Below are positions 26,709 through 35,140 of a DNA stretch of 64,000 nt, piece after piece (position 1 is the first letter of the stretch; each line of letters begins with the position of its first letter). The translations under genes were made by a program, and so were the position numbers. The DNA is from Galaxea fascicularis (Eukaryota > Cnidaria > Anthozoa > Scleractinia > Euphylliidae): contig OX419335.1 in the NCBI GenBank assembly GCA_948470475.1, positions 40,766,525-40,830,524 on the forward strand, given 5' to 3'. The notes beneath the pieces were generated by a model. That model saw only the letters and a program-made list of their open reading frames with translations, had not been told where the DNA came from and made no database searches.

Positions 26709-29700
26709 ATGAGTACGTCGAAGATTTCGTTCTTAAACGACGATTTGGGGGGTCGCGTGTGCCTTCAGTGCCTCACACCCGATGCCGATTACGTGGCCAC
26801 GTTGTATGCGTATTCTGCCTACACCAAGCGGGATCCCGTTAGAGGCGACGCATTGTTCCTCGCTGCACAGACGCACGATTGCCGAACGGAGGTGGTAGAG
26901 TTCTGCAGAGTACCGTATCGCTTGTTCCTGACCCCTGAAGACTTTGGAACCATCACACTACAGGGCGAAATGCAGCATGCCGAATTTCGCCGCTGCATTC
27001 GGACTCTGGATTCTTTGTGCCACCAGCAACGAGAGTTGATCGAAGTGCGCTTTTACTCCCGTTTCAGTTATGTGAACGCTTTCAACCTCCTGCAAAATGC
27101 AAGACTGCCAGTGGCCATAGACGGAGCTCACGATGCCTTGCACGGCCTCGATGCAGTCTTAAACCTCGGCATCCCTGGCGCGTGTACGACCTTGAGATTC
27201 AAGAGTACGGCTGGCGTGCACGTCACCGATTCTCACTGGCGCATCAACGCACCTGCAGACGTCTGCGTTCACGACCTTATGCCCCGCTTGCCTGTTCTGC
27301 CGAGAGTGATTGCCATTGCGTGGAATGCCGATGGAACGATGAATATTGGTCGTGACGAACAGGAAGAGAGCTACGAAGTTGCCAAGGCGAGAGACGTCGC
27401 GGCCATGGTTGAGGAGTTTCGTCCAACAGTGGTGTTGGTCCGCGACAAAGAGAAGACGTTGCTCCGATTGCACCAAAGTGCTCCTGCGATCTTTTTTGCT
27501 CTCCTCTCCTTGTTACCTTGTTGTCCACCGTTGCCTCCTGTAGGCAAACGACCTTATCTTCCAGGACTCGGAGTCTTGGCCATCGACGTGGCAACCGAAC
27601 TCGGACTGACTATGGACGCACCGATGAATTTGTGGTTCGATGGTTATCGTTCTAGTGAATGGTTGAAGGATTGCTGGAATAGGGCAGTTGCTTCGAGGAC
27701 CGGGATGCACGACTATTTTGGTGCCTATGAGGCGTTCACAGCGGCCATGGTGCTTCGTTACGCGTTGACTCGGACTGTCTGCGAGTTGGCAGCAGAAGCC
27801 CGCGCCAATTACACGGGCGGTCTGACGATTCCCCCTCGACCATCGCTTGAGTTGGAAGGACCCGTGGCAGTGTTTGATTTCGTGAGTATGTACCCTTCCA
27901 TTGCTTGTATCATCAATGCCGGAAAGGACACCTATGTCACGGAAGGAGGACATTGGGACCTCGGAGAAGGACTTGGTGGGTTTTTGACTGGTCGGCTCGG
28001 TAGTCTTGCAGCCGAGTTGAAAGAACGATTGGAAGAGCGGATGCGCATTGTAGATGACCCGGCCATGCAGGCGCGCGCAATGTTCTTAAAACAGACCATC
28101 AATGCCATGGTAGGCATGTCGGGACACAAGACCAACCCGTATTCTGACAGGCGGGTAACAGGGTGCATCACTGCTACGGGACGCCGCTTGTTGGAGGCGT
28201 GCCATCGCTTCGTTTCCGATATCACCCTGGCCGGTTACACGGACTCTTTGTTTTTAAAACTGCCTCGCCCGTCCACGAACAAAGATCCATTGGATGCTTG
28301 GTTGTCGCAATCGCTCGTCGCCCAACACGAGGTTCGATTCCAAAGCGTCATAAAGAACGAACTGGATGGCATGGCACGCACGTTTCGACGCGAAAACGGT
28401 GCTTCAGTGCGCTTCCAGTGCAAGCAGATTGCGATGGCAGGATTATTTTCGGGTAAGGCACACGCTTATGCTGCCGCGTACTTGATGTTTGACAAAACGA
28501 AAGAAGGCGATTGCGATGCTCGAGTTGACGTCCAGGTGAAGGGCTCTCTAAAGTTCGCGTCGATGGAATGTTCTCGCGCCTTTAACGATGCGCTGATCCG
28601 CATCTCCGTAGTGGGAGAGTTTCTGATGAGCGAAGGCGGTGTCATGCGCTTGGGCGACATTCACGCCTTGACCTCGGCTGCCCCGGTGTGCGTCATGACG
28701 AGCGCGGGATGGAAGACGGCAGTGAAGGTGACGACGTGGAATGCACAAAGGGGGGCGGTAGAGGCGATCGTACGGTACGGCGACGATACCGAGAGCCGTC
28801 ATTGTTTTTTGCCCCAGGCCAATGCAGAGGGCCTCGTGGAAGTCACGCATGTGGTTTGCACCGAAAGAACGGGGTCTTGCATCGATCGGCGTCGCCTGTC
28901 GGTCGTGGCGATGACAAAGATGTTCTGTCTGCAATTGTGTTACGGTCGCTTACCTCTCAGCCTATATTCCGCCGATAAGACCGGCAACGTGCTGGTAAAA
29001 TTGGAGGATGGGTCATCCAGGGCCCTACCGCCATTTGAAGTAGCGCGAAACGGACAGCGCCTCGACTTGGAAGAGTACCGTCAACGGTGGATTAAGAGCT
29101 GTGTCGACAACTTGATCTGCCGCTCGTGTTGCCGCCAGTTGACAGATGCCGACGAGTGTCGCTGTCTACCGAGTCACGACGGCCAGGAACCAACATTGAT
29201 TCACGAATCCTGTAGTACCGGAGACACCATTTCGCTAGAAAAGATTTCCGCTTCGTTTTTGTCTTCCAACTTCAAGTCTGCCTTGTCTGCTATCGTCGTG
29301 GCCGGAACGAGGAACGGATTGGAAGCTGTCAAAAACCTGATCGACCTGCGCAAGACGATAGACGCCACGGTTTCCGGAGAACAACCTCCGACACAGACTT
29401 ACGAAGAAGTGCTCGCCCAGTTAAAGGCAACGGTGACGGACGGCGAATCGTCAAAAGACTACGCTTGTTCTCCGGAAGCATTTCTCTGCATTCCCGACGG
29501 CAGAGAGTGTTGGTTTCGCGTACCGTCCAAACCGACGTCGAAGACCGTTCTGGATCTCGTGTACAAAGCGACGCGGATTATCGTTAGACATGGAAGGTAT
29601 CGTGGTAGGGCTAGTGTCCTCGAGGCGGTGGCCACCTACCCCGCCCATCGCTTGCGCATTTCGCCTCCACCCGTCTTCGCTGCCGACAAGAAAGCCCCGA

Positions 29701-30074
29701 ATTTGGAGTGGGAGAAAGTCGTGACAGAATTGGCAGAATCGGCTACTCGACCGAAACTGACGACCGCAGCATCGTTCCACTGTCAGACCTGTGCCACAGT
29801 GTATAATCTCGAGATTGGTGCATGTGGGCACTTGGCATGCAAAGTTTGCTCAGTCGGTTGGAAGATCTGTCATGCTTGCAAAGTCGAATGGCGAGGTTTA
29901 AAGTTTGCCGGAACCCCGCAAATGAACTACCACCCTAAAGTCTTTCCGTTTGATGATTGGTACACGTACTTGCCAGCCACGGGGTGGTACGTGTACAGTG
30001 GCCCCGATGAATTGATCTACGATTCCTCTGCAAAGCACATCATTTGCCTAGCTCGTGGTGAATTGCACTGTTGA
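26709..30074 (+). CDS. Family B DNA polymerase with C-terminal RING finger
   Basis: This 1121-residue protein is a replicative polymerase. Motif A is DFVSMYPSI (Asp 390), motif B KQTINAMVG (Lys 461), and motif C GYTDS (Asp 512), where the more usual form has two Asp residues around Thr. The proofreading exonuclease looks degraded: at the place of the third motif the sequence is HDYFGAYEAF (335-342) without the expected Asp, and the first motif is not found. Residues 1025-1057 form a RING-type C3HC4 finger with CQTC, CGHLAC, and CHAC pairs. A Cys/His-rich cluster also lies around 800-835. The upstream in-frame GTG is ignored in favour of the ATG at 26709. It is divergent from the primase-helicase gene. 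Confidence 0.9.
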   Translation: MSTSKISFLNDDLGGRVCLQCLTPDADYVATLYAYSAYTKRDPVRGDALFLAAQTHDCRTEVVEFCRVPYRLFLTPEDFGTITLQGEMQHAEFRRCIRTLDSLCHQQRELIEVRFYSRFSYVNAFNLLQNARLPVAIDGAHDALHGLDAVLNLGIPGACTTLRFKSTAGVHVTDSHWRINAPADVCVHDLMPRLPVLPRVIAIAWNADGTMNIGRDEQEESYEVAKARDVAAMVEEFRPTVVLVRDKEKTLLRLHQSAPAIFFALLSLLPCCPPLPPVGKRPYLPGLGVLAIDVATELGLTMDAPMNLWFDGYRSSEWLKDCWNRAVASRTGMHDYFGAYEAFTAAMVLRYALTRTVCELAAEARANYTGGLTIPPRPSLELEGPVAVFDFVSMYPSIACIINAGKDTYVTEGGHWDLGEGLGGFLTGRLGSLAAELKERLEERMRIVDDPAMQARAMFLKQTINAMVGMSGHKTNPYSDRRVTGCITATGRRLLEACHRFVSDITLAGYTDSLFLKLPRPSTNKDPLDAWLSQSLVAQHEVRFQSVIKNELDGMARTFRRENGASVRFQCKQIAMAGLFSGKAHAYAAAYLMFDKTKEGDCDARVDVQVKGSLKFASMECSRAFNDALIRISVVGEFLMSEGGVMRLGDIHALTSAAPVCVMTSAGWKTAVKVTTWNAQRGAVEAIVRYGDDTESRHCFLPQANAEGLVEVTHVVCTERTGSCIDRRRLSVVAMTKMFCLQLCYGRLPLSLYSADKTGNVLVKLEDGSSRALPPFEVARNGQRLDLEEYRQRWIKSCVDNLICRSCCRQLTDADECRCLPSHDGQEPTLIHESCSTGDTISLEKISASFLSSNFKSALSAIVVAGTRNGLEAVKNLIDLRKTIDATVSGEQPPTQTYEEVLAQLKATVTDGESSKDYACSPEAFLCIPDGRECWFRVPSKPTSKTVLDLVYKATRIIVRHGRYRGRASVLEAVATYPAHRLRISPPPVFAADKKAPNLEWEKVVTELAESATRPKLTTAASFHCQTCATVYNLEIGACGHLACKVCSVGWKICHACKVEWRGLKFAGTPQMNYHPKVFPFDDWYTYLPATGWYVYSGPDELIYDSSAKHIICLARGELHC

Positions 30075-30084
30075 AAAAATGACG

Positions 30085-30109
30085 TTTTATCGTGCAAAAG
30101 ACGATAAAA
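30085..30109. terminator. Hairpin after the polymerase gene
   Basis: TTTTATCGT and its exact complement ACGATAAAA are separated by seven bases, just after the polymerase stop. It could be a transcript-end or processing hairpin. GATAAA within it is a weak poly(A)-like signal. Confidence 0.4.
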
Positions 30110-30254
30110 TGCTGAAACTGTGCAGTTTGCAGTAATTGTTTCTGTCATTCATTCAGTTTATTACCATTCATGCAAAACCTACCTATACATGACGAGCACT
30201 CACATTCGTCCCGCTATGAAGAGTGTTTGAAATTGGAAAAGGTACTCATTCTTT

Positions 30255-30280
30255 ATACGTATGTATGCATACATACGTAT
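30255..30280. repeat. Perfect 26-bp palindrome
   Basis: ATACGTATGTATG and its complement form an uninterrupted palindrome about 150 nt upstream of the HUH-like gene. It lies in the AT-rich block and could be a cruciform or nicking-origin candidate, or simply a TA-rich expansion. The rest of 30110-30427 holds only the TATA box described below. Confidence 0.8.
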
Positions 30281-30376
30281 GACAAGGTTTTTCAAGGTCG
30301 TGCAAGTAATCATGGGATGATATAGGCTGTCTACGAAAAGACCAATAGGAAACAATGGGCAAGCCCTTAAGATAAT

Positions 30377-30384
30377 TATAAAAA
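30377..30384 (+). promoter_or_regulatory. TATA box of the HUH-like gene
   Basis: TATAAAAA about 45 nt before an ATG with an ideal context (ACC ATG G). Confidence 0.55.
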
Positions 30385-30427
30385 GGCTGATCGTGAGTAA
30401 TTTTTCATTTAACAGTTAGTTGCTACC

Positions 30428-31123
30428 ATGGCACAATCGAAAAACATGATTGAAGGAGATCAATTTTCTGAAAACGCCTTTTATAAAGGTTTTCATTTTA
30501 TAGTGCTTATGCCAAGATGGAGGAAGAATGAGAAATCCGTTGAACAAAAAATCATCGAGTATTTTCAAAGCCGAGCTGTCTATGGACCTTACCAAGTTAT
30601 CATTTGTTTCCACCGTCCATCAGAAGAAACCATGATATGTGAAGAATATTACCATCTACATGTCTTGGTAACTAACAATTATTTGACTCCATCTCGTATT
30701 TGTTCACGTATACCTGATCAGCGACCCTCCAGAAAACGTCAATGTGCTTCAAAATCGCCTCCAGGTCAGTTTCTTCGTAAGCTAGTACGACGTTATAACA
30801 AGAACCTGACCGTTAAAGGCAGGATCATTGAGGATCCGTGCGCTTTGATTAAATTTTTTTGTCACCCGGATCAAGTTCTACTTTGGTATTCTCCAGGAGT
30901 GGAAATCATGGTCAAGCAAACTTGCGAACGATTATTACTCGAGGAAAGATTAAAGAACCCTTCTAAATTTATTGTAGATAACATTGAAATCAAGAATTCA
31001 GAAACTATCATTAAGAAACAATTACTCGGAGATGATGTAAAACAGATCGTCATTCAGACACGCGATGGTCTGAATAAAGCATTGTTGCTGTCTTCAAACC
31101 CTGGCGCGTTTATTCCTTTGTAA
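30428..31123 (+). CDS. Possible HUH-type Rep protein
   Basis: This 231-residue protein has an N-terminal strand (HFIVLMP) followed by YYHLHVLVTN, with His 76 and His 78 in the His-hydrophobe-His arrangement of HUH endonucleases that nick DNA for rolling-circle or rolling-hairpin replication. The expected catalytic Tyr motif is unclear: the best-placed stretch, CALIKFF, has Lys and Phe but no Tyr. It has its own TATA box, ideal start context and AATAAA at 31187, so it looks like an intact gene. Base composition is more AT-rich than the flanking viral genes. It may derive from a parvovirus- or circovirus-like source, or from a transposon. Chance resemblance cannot be excluded. Confidence 0.5.
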   Translation: MAQSKNMIEGDQFSENAFYKGFHFIVLMPRWRKNEKSVEQKIIEYFQSRAVYGPYQVIICFHRPSEETMICEEYYHLHVLVTNNYLTPSRICSRIPDQRPSRKRQCASKSPPGQFLRKLVRRYNKNLTVKGRIIEDPCALIKFFCHPDQVLLWYSPGVEIMVKQTCERLLLEERLKNPSKFIVDNIEIKNSETIIKKQLLGDDVKQIVIQTRDGLNKALLLSSNPGAFIPL

Positions 31124-31186
31124 TTGAAGAAGGTATTGACAAACCTTGTGTATATCAAAATGTCACACCATACATTTTAAACCAAT

Positions 31187-31192
31187 AATAAA
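31187..31192 (+). terminator. Poly(A) signal of the HUH-like gene
   Basis: AATAAA lies 64 nt after the stop codon. Confidence 0.6.
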
Positions 31193-31383
31193 AGACTTCA
31201 TATAAAGCGTCTTGTAATCTCTTGACTCTCATTTAAGAAATAGCTAATAGCTGATCATAAGTTTTGTTAATAAGAATTTTTAAGCATGCGTATGAGCATG
31301 TAAGACATATATTTTATCCCACATAGTCAGACTTTGCGTTTTTTAACGAATATATAACTTTGGCCGAAATATGATTACGAGTA

Positions 31384-31518
31384 AGGGGGAGAGACAATAC
31401 GGGGACTGTGTTCCTTAGGATTTATATCCTTGAAGGATTAGTAGAAGGGTTACAAACCCTCATAAAAATAGTCATAAATTTGATGGGTCTCACTTTCCTC
31501 GTCTCTCCTCCGCCTTCT
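31384..31518. repeat. Nested inverted repeats
   Basis: An outer imperfect stem pairs AAGGGGGAGAGAC with GTCTCTCCTCCGCCTT. Inside are smaller hairpins such as AAGGATTTATATCCTT and AGGGTTACAAACCCT. The result could be a multi-branched structure in DNA or RNA. Confidence 0.4.
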
Positions 31519-31652
31519 TTTCTACGTAGATAAAAAGAACTCTGAAGAGACCTATGCGTGATTATTTACCATTTAAGTCTTGTAACACTTTTTTTCTTGA
31601 ATAAAGCTTTAGAAGCGTATGCCAGGCACAACCGTTCAGAGTGTCACATATA

Positions 31653-31654
<2 letters not shown>

Positions 31655-31693
<39 letters not shown>

Positions 31694-31718
31694 TATATAT
31701 ATATATGTATATGTATAT
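31655..31718. repeat. (TA)n microsatellite
   Basis: About 60 nt of TA-rich repeat next to the retroelement tail. Confidence 0.9.
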
Positions 31719-31719
31719 T

Positions 31720-31860
31720 CTTATAGTTAAATGCTTTATTCCAGACCCGACATGTTTCGGCTTACAGCTTCCCTAGTGGTCTACACTTCTGCAAGTTTTG
31801 CAGGTGAGGACACCACCTTGGAATGGCTAGCAGTGCAGGCGTTTTAAACACGGACAACTT
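31720..31860 (-). mobile_element. 3' tail of a Penelope-like element (fragment)
   Basis: On the minus strand the sequence reads through GCCGAAACATGTCGGGTCTG and AATAAAGCATTT into a TA repeat. A dyad of the form cGAAACaTGTC near the 3' end is typical of Penelope-like retroelement tails, and a comparable tail follows the GIY-YIG copy at 57.7 kb. Only the end remains. Confidence 0.55.
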
Positions 31861-32194
31861 TGAAGCTATAAAGTAGACCATGCTTGCCTGTTATGGCTTT
31901 ATGGCCTTAATTAATCTAGCACAGATGTCATAGTCACGATGGCACGACCTTTGGTCATTGATTATCGAATTATCTTTAGCGATTCACCCTCTCCTTAAAG
32001 ACACGACGTCCCCAACTATTCTTACCACATTCTTTACCACAGTGCGTTGGTTATAATTGAAAATATATCGAGTGATTATATCAAACGACCTCGAAAACTT
32101 TGGTGAAACCAAAGATCACTGGTTTTTTAGTTTTGTTTTCGCAACAAACATGAGAAAAAAAAACAACAACAACAAAGAGTTTGGTTTTGATCTT

Positions 32195-33823
32195 TTATTT
32201 CGTGTTGCAGTCTAAATCGTTACACTCGATTTTGTCACAATGAGATATGGTCGCATTGCCCTCGCTAGAGTTGTCACAAGACAATCCCGGAACATTCTTT
32301 GCCAACACGATTCCTTCTCCCAATCCTGCAAATTCTTTGGGAGCGCTGCAGATCGAGACGTCCGTGCCTGAGTCTGGTGTGACGCGGCATTGCAGGAACG
32401 GTGCTCCTTTGTAGCACCTATCGATGCAGACGCATTCGCCCTGTCGTAGAGGTCGGTCTATAGGAAGGGCACGCAACCATTTTCCTCCAGCGTGGTACCG
32501 ATACCCCAAAGCAAACACTTTCTTTTCGTTCCACTTTAGGTGCTTGACGCGTTCGTCTGCAGCGCATGGCATCGGTCCTTTCTCACAAGACCTCGCAGTC
32601 CAAAAGTTGCGACCCTGGCTTCCGGAAAGTGTACACAATCCATCTGTCAGCGTCGTTTCTTCAAACTTTTTGAACAAACGATAAGGACGTGAACCGCACG
32701 GACAGAGTGACGGGGTGCAGCGACGCAGACAGACACACTCTGGAGCATGGTCCAAGGGCCTTCGAGCAGGAATCTCGCACCGATCGTGGGAATTGTTCCA
32801 ACAGGTCCACGTCGTGCCATTCGCCGCAGCAATAGTCGCCGTCTTCGAATTATTCCACGTTACGGGAAACACTGCGCGGCGAAGATCCAGACTTTTGTCC
32901 AGGTAGGTGGAAGGGACGCATCGCAGGGGTTTGGGGGACCACGCAGGCAACAGACACAGGATCGTGGGAAAGTCGCTCAGGCAACGATCCATGCAAACGC
33001 AACTGTTTCTTTTCCAAGTCCAGACCGGGAGACCAACGGGTTGGTAAAACAAGCCTACCTTGGGACGCCAGAACCGATACCCCAGCGCCAAGGCCATTGG
33101 ACCGTACCCGTCCATCTTTCCTTGTTGCCAGTTAGCGGGACATCGACTCTGGTTGTCCTTTTCTTCCCTTTGGCACGGCAAGACCGGAAACAAGCCCTCA
33201 AACGCATAGACAGCGCGCACGTCCCGCACGCCCGTCCTAGAAAACATGGTTCTAGCCATGACTCCCTTTTTGGGGATGCACGGACAGTGGGCCGTGTGGC
33301 AAGGTTGGGGCGATTGACAGAAACAGTCCGTCGTTGCTCCCGGGTCCATTTCCGTAATCTGTGCTTCGCAAGCTTCTTTCATTGGCTTTCGGGATGGGTT
33401 GAGTCGACAAGCACACGACACGCTTCCGTTGGCATCCAAGATACCGTAATCTTGACCGCATTTGATGCGGCACTTGGTCGTACCGACGCGAGCAACCGGT
33501 GCATACAGTCCTTTCTCGTCGAGTGCCACGGGCACGCACCAAGGCTTGTCCTCGTTCGACTTGGCAAATCGTCGAGTACATCCTCCTCCCAGCAGAGCAC
33601 AACCGGGGTCGAGCCACGTGTCTGATCCGTTACCAGGTCCAGTTTCGTTCTGGCACACTCTCAAGTCCACTGCAGTGTGATTCACGGGACACAGTCCTCT
33701 GCCGCAAGTCAAGTATAATAAAAGACCCGAATGACCGAGACAGCCATGAGGAAGCAAGCATGCATCTCGATAGTACACTCCCAATCCAGCAGTTATCACC
33801 GAAAGAGCAAATAGCGCAAACAT
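32195..33823 (-). CDS. Cys-rich secreted glycoprotein with internal repeats
   Basis: This 542-residue protein starts with a signal peptide (MFALFALSVITAGLG) at the ATG at 33823; the longer frame begins with GTG. It contains a very high number of Cys residues and at least eight N-glycosylation sequons. A unit is repeated about three times, each with a CVCxxRC core (CVCMDRCLSD, CVCLRRCTPS, CVCIDRCYKG) preceded by a stretch such as ALGYRF or ALGYRYHAGGKW. No transmembrane segment is visible at the C-terminus, so it is probably secreted or held by another envelope protein. Its stop overlaps a minus-strand AATAAA (32194-32199). Family not recognised. Confidence 0.75.
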   Translation of the reverse strand: MFALFALSVITAGLGVYYRDACLLPHGCLGHSGLLLYLTCGRGLCPVNHTAVDLRVCQNETGPGNGSDTWLDPGCALLGGGCTRRFAKSNEDKPWCVPVALDEKGLYAPVARVGTTKCRIKCGQDYGILDANGSVSCACRLNPSRKPMKEACEAQITEMDPGATTDCFCQSPQPCHTAHCPCIPKKGVMARTMFSRTGVRDVRAVYAFEGLFPVLPCQREEKDNQSRCPANWQQGKMDGYGPMALALGYRFWRPKVGLFYQPVGLPVWTWKRNSCVCMDRCLSDFPTILCLLPAWSPKPLRCVPSTYLDKSLDLRRAVFPVTWNNSKTATIAAANGTTWTCWNNSHDRCEIPARRPLDHAPECVCLRRCTPSLCPCGSRPYRLFKKFEETTLTDGLCTLSGSQGRNFWTARSCEKGPMPCAADERVKHLKWNEKKVFALGYRYHAGGKWLRALPIDRPLRQGECVCIDRCYKGAPFLQCRVTPDSGTDVSICSAPKEFAGLGEGIVLAKNVPGLSCDNSSEGNATISHCDKIECNDLDCNTK

Positions 33824-33830
33824 GTTTGAA

Positions 33831-34295
33831 TCAAACGAAATGTGGAAAATCACGAGATGCTACGTGCACCACATCTTCTAGTTTAACATCCATCGGAAAG
33901 ACATTGGATTTGATGCAATTTCGTATCCGATCCCTGGTGGCCTGGTCCGTCGTTCTCGACCATGCTTCGTCTTGTTGTAAAATATGTCTCGCCTTCTTGA
34001 ACTTATCCGACTGAGACAAGTGCCTGAAGTGGTCAAAAAAATGTTTGCGAAACATGTGATGCCCCGTATCCGGAATGGGTGCTACATCCTCCTTCAGGAG
34101 TTGGAGGGCATTCTGGGGGGTCAACTTGTCCTCGTGAGTGTTTTCTATTTCGCGAATCGTCCGTAGCACAGCCAGTCGCTTATTTCGATTCTTGGTCGTT
34201 TGCTCGGATCCGAGATAAGTTTCCATGCTGTCCAGGTGTTCTCGCAAGAGTTTTAAGACCTCGGGGTCATGCAACGGGTTGTTTTTCAGCGCCAT
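33831..34295 (-). CDS. Small helical basic protein
   Basis: This 154-residue protein is largely alpha-helical and rich in Lys, Arg, His and Asp. The open frame extends upstream to 34514, but I prefer the ATG at 34295 because it has a good context (GCT ATG G) and leaves a clean 19 nt gap to the divergent gene at 34315, rather than a long overlap. It ends 7 nt before the glycoprotein ATG in the same direction. No motif recognised. Confidence 0.55.
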   Translation of the reverse strand: MALKNNPLHDPEVLKLLREHLDSMETYLGSEQTTKNRNKRLAVLRTIREIENTHEDKLTPQNALQLLKEDVAPIPDTGHHMFRKHFFDHFRHLSQSDKFKKARHILQQDEAWSRTTDQATRDRIRNCIKSNVFPMDVKLEDVVHVASRDFPHFV

Positions 34296-34314
34296 AGCAA
34301 ATCGCGGTGTGGAA

Positions 34315-34926
34315 ATGGAGAGTTTCAAGAGGTTAGTAGGAAGTGCCGAGAGACGCGTTCGACGATCGATGGAGACGGCTGTGGCGTCCATTATCAGAAC
34401 GTTTTCCGACACCTCGCGACTGCATTTGATGGTCGTCCAAGGAGACGACGTTTTTGATGCGCTCTGTACATTGGAGCCGCGAGATTCCAAGGGTTTGCAA
34501 AGTGTGATGTGCATCCAAGAGGGCTATAGCCCAGGAGCACCAGTTCGTCGACGAAAATTTGGAGAATATTCGGTAGAGCTCGTGGTCTTTGAGTGGCCCT
34601 TGCTCCCGTCGAAGACGACGGCTCGATCGATCGAGGGGAATCTCGCTGAGGTATTGACAAAAGCCAAGGCAGACGAAAGGCAAGTGGATGGAATCACTCT
34701 CTTGGTCGACGACTCATTTTACTCGTGCAATCCTGGTTTTGAAGAATGCTTTCTCGGGGCATTACATCGGGTGATTGAGCTTGGGCATCATCCTCGCGTC
34801 GTTATACAACGATGCGAGAACGTCCCCAAGGCTAGATTGTCGTACCCTAGCGTTGAATATTGGTCGGAAAAGTTTTTAACGCCACTCAACTTGCACGGGT
34901 TGCTGGTAAAAAAGATCGACAGTTGA
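34315..34926 (+). CDS. Unknown protein upstream of helicase
   Basis: This 203-residue soluble protein has an Arg-rich N-terminus (AERRVRRS) and an alternating hydrophobic and charged pattern that suggests an alpha/beta fold (for example ITLLVDDSFYS, HPRVVIQRCENV). The ATG at 34315 has a purine at -3 and G at +4. An upstream in-frame ATG at 34225 would overlap the opposite gene. It ends 5 nt before the helicase ATG, so the two are probably co-expressed. Not recognised. Confidence 0.6.
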   Translation: MESFKRLVGSAERRVRRSMETAVASIIRTFSDTSRLHLMVVQGDDVFDALCTLEPRDSKGLQSVMCIQEGYSPGAPVRRRKFGEYSVELVVFEWPLLPSKTTARSIEGNLAEVLTKAKADERQVDGITLLVDDSFYSCNPGFEECFLGALHRVIELGHHPRVVIQRCENVPKARLSYPSVEYWSEKFLTPLNLHGLLVKKIDS

Positions 34927-34931
34927 CAAAT

Positions 34932-35102
34932 ATGAAACGATCGCGGCAGGAAGACCCCGTCTATGCGGAAGAGATTGAGAATGCCATGGTCGTGGCGACT
35001 AAGGTGTTTAACTTTAATGACGAGGACGACGACTGGGACTGGGAGAATGACTTTCCTGGGGGCAGCGGTGCAACGCTCGATGAATGCAGAGATGACAATC
35101 AC

Positions 35103-35140
<38 letters not shown>

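Larger units (their letters stand above)
31124..32194. other. AT-rich non-coding block with retroelement tail
   Basis: No gene is seen in this kilobase. It contains a structured stretch (31384-31518), a TA microsatellite (31655-31718) and a Penelope-like 3' tail (about 31720-31770), followed by sequence of host character to about 32160. It separates the polymerase/HUH genes from the glycoprotein gene and looks like host DNA inserted into the viral genome. Confidence 0.6.
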
